In this document: piece after piece, positions 41,055-43,811 of the stretch
Layout: each line of letters begins with the position of its first letter
How positions within the stretch are numbered: the first letter of the stretch is position 1
From: CAYWMD01 sp964458575
GTDB taxonomy: Bacteria; Verrucomicrobiota; Verrucomicrobiia; Limisphaerales; JADLHS01
Length of the DNA: 43,811 nucleotides
Reading direction: 5' to 3'
NCBI GenBank assembly: GCA_964458575.1
Contig: CAYWMD010000054.1
Location: 1-43,811 of the forward strand
Position numbers and translations under genes: made by a program
Notes under the pieces: generated by a model
Databases searched by the model: none
What the model saw: the letters and a program-made list of their open reading frames with translations, nothing else
Told to the model about the DNA's origin: nothing

Positions 41055-43343
41055 TCAGCCAGGAGCCGAAACCTTGCGCCGGAACGGTCTTGTCAGCAAC
41101 AAACAAACCAGCAACGTGCCCAGGGAGATGACGCAGCCAAGACGGAAGGCGTTGTCACGATACGAAAGCTGGATGGAGTGAATCCCCGAAGGAACTGGAA
41201 TCGCCTGAAAGCCGCGGTTGGCGCGCAGGATATTGACGGGTTGGCCGTCCACTTGCGCCCGCCACGGATGGTAAAACGCCTGGGCGATGACCACGAGCCC
41301 AGGCTGTTCCGCTTTAACCTGAATTCCGGCGGTGTGGGGGGTGAAGGTCGCGCTCTCAACCCGGATCGTGGTACCGTTCGTCGGGATCGCGGCGGATTGG
41401 ACATCGGGCGGGAGGAAAACTGTTTTGTTGGCATCGAAGTCGGCGGCCGCCAGCATCGGCAAAACTTGGTCGTCGCCGAGGAAAACCGGTCTTTGACCGG
41501 CGGTGACCATCGGAAGGAATTGCGTCCGGCCCCGCCACTGTCCCAGCGCGCCCGGTTGGCTGACCTGTGAAACACCGAGGAAGTTCCTCAAGCCGGACAA
41601 TTCGTTCGTGGCCTGGAAGTCCACCATCACGACGTCGAACGTATCCGGCAAATACAATGAAAAGAACCCGCCCAGTTTCGGAATGCCATCAATCAAATTG
41701 CAGTTCGCGTGCAGACATAGCCGGGCCAGCAAAAAGTCATCGGCCACACTCTTGAGGAAGGTTTCGTGCAGTTTTGCAGAAGCTTCATAAGACAACGCGG
41801 CGCGAGATTCGCCGACTCGCGGATGGGGATTCAATTGCTGGAGTTGAGGGAGGCCCGGAGTCAAAGTCGCCCGCGGCACGGTCGGATTCTGGTTTGGGGC
41901 GTGCGTCAGCGCATCCAATCCAATCAACCCAAGGCACCCCCAACGAGCCAGGTGTTGAATCCACAGCTCCCGCGATCGAACACCGACCACGAGTGCGACC
42001 AGAATCAGGATCAAGAATACCGCGCGCACGAGTCCATTCTGCAGGATGACCGGCCATTGCTCGTAGCTGGCAGGGAACCGGTGGGCATACCCGACCACCA
42101 CCCCAATCAATACAAGCAGAGCCGCACCGACGATTAAGGCACGCTGGACCAGCGGTTTTTGCCCCGCGAATGACGCGGAGCAAATTCCTTGGATGGCGAA
42201 GCCCGCGAGCAGCGGCAGGGCAAACGTTGTCAGCACAACGAATTTGATCGGATAGCGCATGAAGCCCAGCGGAACAATGTTCTTCAATGCGGCGTACAAA
42301 AAGCCATTGTCCCCCAGAGCCAGAATGAGTCCGGCGACGGCGATGAACATCAGGAACCAAACGCGTCGTCTGCGCACCAGCCACAAAGCCAACATCGCCA
42401 GCGCCAGCACGCCGATGCCCGCGTAGTAGGAGGAGGTCCAGGATTGGCCTGGTTGGAACGCAACGCCCTGTTCGACTCGAAACGTGTGGAAGAGCGGGAC
42501 CAACAGATTGGCCCAACCGCTGGCGGGCATTGCCCAGGTCGAATCGCCAAAACTCGCGCCACGCTGGGAGTGACGGAGCAAATCGAGAAAAGGCAGGAGT
42601 TGCGCGGCGCTCAAGCCCGTTACGAGCGCGGCCGTGAAAACGAAGCGCCGCGCCAGGACCAGGCGCGGCGAAAGCTTCAGCACAAACTGCGCAAGGGCCA
42701 TCGTTCCGAGAATCACCCAGGTTAGCAGGATGATTTCCGGTGCGCCGGTGAGCATTTGCATCGCGCCGGCCAGCGCCGCCCACAATATTCGCTTGCCTCC
42801 TTCCCGCCACGCGCGTTCGACCAACAATACCACGAGCGGCATCCAGCCGAGCGCGGCGATGTTATTGGGCCACATCAGGCAATTGAGCGTAAGGCCGTTG
42901 AAAGCGAACGCCAGGCCGGCGACCGCGGCAGCGAACTGATTTTGCGTCCAATGACGCGCGAGCGCATACATCGCCAGGCCGGCGAGGAACTGGTGCGCCA
43001 GGCAAAAGGCGGTCAGCGACCACGTGATGGGCAGCAGCAAATAAATCAGCGCGCCGGGATAAAGAACCAGCGTGTTCCATTGAGCGAGAAAGGGCAGGCC
43101 GCAATTGCTCAGCGGATTCCACAGCGGGATTTCTCCCCGCCAGAAACTTTCGCGGTGATGGAAAGCCAACGGGTAGCCGAACAGGCCAAAGTCTCGGAAG
43201 CAAAATGTGTTTCTGCCGAAAACAACCTCCGGGAAGGCGGCGCAAATCAGGCCGAGGAGAAGAATCGCGAACCACAGCGGCGGACACAAGGCGTGGTTTT
43301 CGCGAGCCGTTTCCATGGTTTCCGGGCGAACTTCAGGATTCAC
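41055..43343 (-). CDS. YfhO-like GT-C membrane protein (copy 2)
   Basis: 762 aa from a GTG at 43343, seven bases after the upstream stop. The ATG at 43316, with GGAA just before it, is an equally possible start. The first outer loop reads NTFCFRDFGLFGYPLAFHH, then PLWNPLSNCGLPFLAQWN, the YfhO family pattern, with Asp in FRDFG as a candidate catalytic residue. About twelve helices follow. The C-terminal periplasmic domain ends with VVIAQAFYHPWRAQVDGQ and LRANRGFQAIPVPSG, parallel to the module in copy 1 at 21413. The predicted role is lipid-linked sugar transfer onto an envelope polymer. Confidence 0.87.
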   Translation of the reverse strand: MNPEVRPETMETARENHALCPPLWFAILLLGLICAAFPEVVFGRNTFCFRDFGLFGYPLAFHHRESFWRGEIPLWNPLSNCGLPFLAQWNTLVLYPGALIYLLLPITWSLTAFCLAHQFLAGLAMYALARHWTQNQFAAAVAGLAFAFNGLTLNCLMWPNNIAALGWMPLVVLLVERAWREGGKRILWAALAGAMQMLTGAPEIILLTWVILGTMALAQFVLKLSPRLVLARRFVFTAALVTGLSAAQLLPFLDLLRHSQRGASFGDSTWAMPASGWANLLVPLFHTFRVEQGVAFQPGQSWTSSYYAGIGVLALAMLALWLVRRRRVWFLMFIAVAGLILALGDNGFLYAALKNIVPLGFMRYPIKFVVLTTFALPLLAGFAIQGICSASFAGQKPLVQRALIVGAALLVLIGVVVGYAHRFPASYEQWPVILQNGLVRAVFLILILVALVVGVRSRELWIQHLARWGCLGLIGLDALTHAPNQNPTVPRATLTPGLPQLQQLNPHPRVGESRAALSYEASAKLHETFLKSVADDFLLARLCLHANCNLIDGIPKLGGFFSLYLPDTFDVVMVDFQATNELSGLRNFLGVSQVSQPGALGQWRGRTQFLPMVTAGQRPVFLGDDQVLPMLAAADFDANKTVFLPPDVQSAAIPTNGTTIRVESATFTPHTAGIQVKAEQPGLVVIAQAFYHPWRAQVDGQPVNILRANRGFQAIPVPSGIHSIQLSYRDNAFRLGCVISLGTLLVCLLLTRPFRRKVSAPG

Positions 43344-43350
43344 GGCGCGC

Positions 43351-43811
43351 TTATTTTGGAGCGGAACTCAATTTCGTTTTCAAGTCGTCAATCTGCTTCT
43401 GCAATGCTTCCGGATGACGCGAAGCCTTCTGCGCGATTTCAAGCATGGCGGTGGCGCGGGCGTAATTACTCTGCTCCTCCTCCAGATGGGCCAGATTAAC
43501 GGCGATTTTTTCGAGCGAGAGTAGATCCGGATCCTTTTTCGGCGCCTCTCCTTCCGTCCAGCGGCGAAGCGCAAGTTCCCAGACGTTGCGCGCCCGAACC
43601 GGATCGTGGTCGTTTTCGTAGTACAACCGTCCAAGCTCGAACAAGATTTCATAGCTGTTCGGATTGTTGCGCAAACCTTCCCGCAGAAATTCCTGGGCTT
43701 CCTTCACGCGGCCCAACCGGCTGCGCAACCAGTAGGCTGCAACCGTGTAGGTTTCCACGCGTTGCGGGTCCAGTTCGGCCGAAAGCCGGAGCCAGGGCAG
43801 AATCTCCCGCT
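43351..43811 (-). CDS. TPR protein, C-terminal part (cut by window end)
   Basis: The open frame runs from the stop at 43351 to the right edge of the window (43811), so the start is outside. The visible 152 residues carry at least three TPR-like units: VAAYWLRSRLGRVKEAQEFL, SYEILFELGRLYYENDHDPV and SLEKIAVNLAHLEEEQSNYA. No other domain is seen in this part. It is just upstream of the YfhO-like gene with a seven-base gap, so the two are probably co-transcribed; TPR proteins often serve as scaffolds beside such membrane enzymes. The family cannot be fixed without the N-terminus. Confidence 0.85.
   Translation of the reverse strand, partial: REILPWLRLSAELDPQRVETYTVAAYWLRSRLGRVKEAQEFLREGLRNNPNSYEILFELGRLYYENDHDPVRARNVWELALRRWTEGEAPKKDPDLLSLEKIAVNLAHLEEEQSNYARATAMLEIAQKASRHPEALQKQIDDLKTKLSSAPK

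Noticed and set aside
1..43811. CRISPR arrays, insertion sequences, prophage, integrase and att sites
   Set aside because: No regularly spaced repeats of CRISPR size, no transposase or integrase domain, and no direct repeats flanking a block were found.

Overview
The window looks like a chromosomal segment of a member of the PVC superphylum, most likely Verrucomicrobiota (Pedosphaera/Limisphaera-like). The evidence is a Tat-exported DUF1501 protein, a PEP-CTERM protein with autotransporter-associated beta-strand repeats, several membrane-GT-C/TPR fusions, many starts without a clear Shine-Dalgarno sequence, a G+C-rich composition by eye, and short word-repeat hairpins in gaps. No CRISPR array, insertion sequence, integrase, phage gene or rRNA was seen.

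Layout. 1-2293: tRNA-Leu(GAG), a 13-bp inverted repeat, a 58-codon ORF and an orphan DUF1501 gene. 2399-30250: a cell-envelope glycan region. It starts with a leftward set (GT-C enzyme, SGNH hydrolase, polytopic membrane protein) that diverges from a rightward operon of three tandem TMTC-like GT-C/TPR proteins. Next come a leftward SGNH gene and a rightward set (polyprenyl-phosphate-type GT2, methyltransferase, MFS/spermidine-synthase-like fusion, YfhO-like protein). After these are a third SGNH gene, the PEP-CTERM protein, a second GT-C enzyme paralogous to the first, and a leftward pair (NDP-sugar epimerase, DPM1-like GT2). 30637-38635: a cell-shape operon mreB-mreC-mreD-mrdA(PBP2)-rodA-rng. 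38706-43811: a leftward run with a TPR protein (cut by the window end), a second YfhO-like protein, hisB, an ECF sigma factor, its probable anti-sigma factor and a small secreted protein.

How the genes may work together. The two GT2 enzymes could charge a polyprenyl phosphate with sugar. The GT-C enzymes (three TMTC-like, two AftB-like, YfhO-like and one unassigned) could then transfer that sugar outside the membrane, and the SGNH enzymes could add or remove acyl groups. The PEP-CTERM/beta-strand-repeat protein encoded inside the region is a possible acceptor. This is inference from family membership and gene order; no substrate can be read from the sequence. The mre/mrd/rod operon directs elongasome peptidoglycan synthesis and keeps the mre-rng neighbourhood known from Escherichia coli.

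The most unusual features are the three tandem TMTC-like genes, two of which carry a repeat-like G/A-C/T palindromic insert in the same cytoplasmic loop, and several distinct short-word repeats in the gaps of the cell-shape operon. One of those repeats forms a 36-codon ORF that overlaps the rng start as ATGA.
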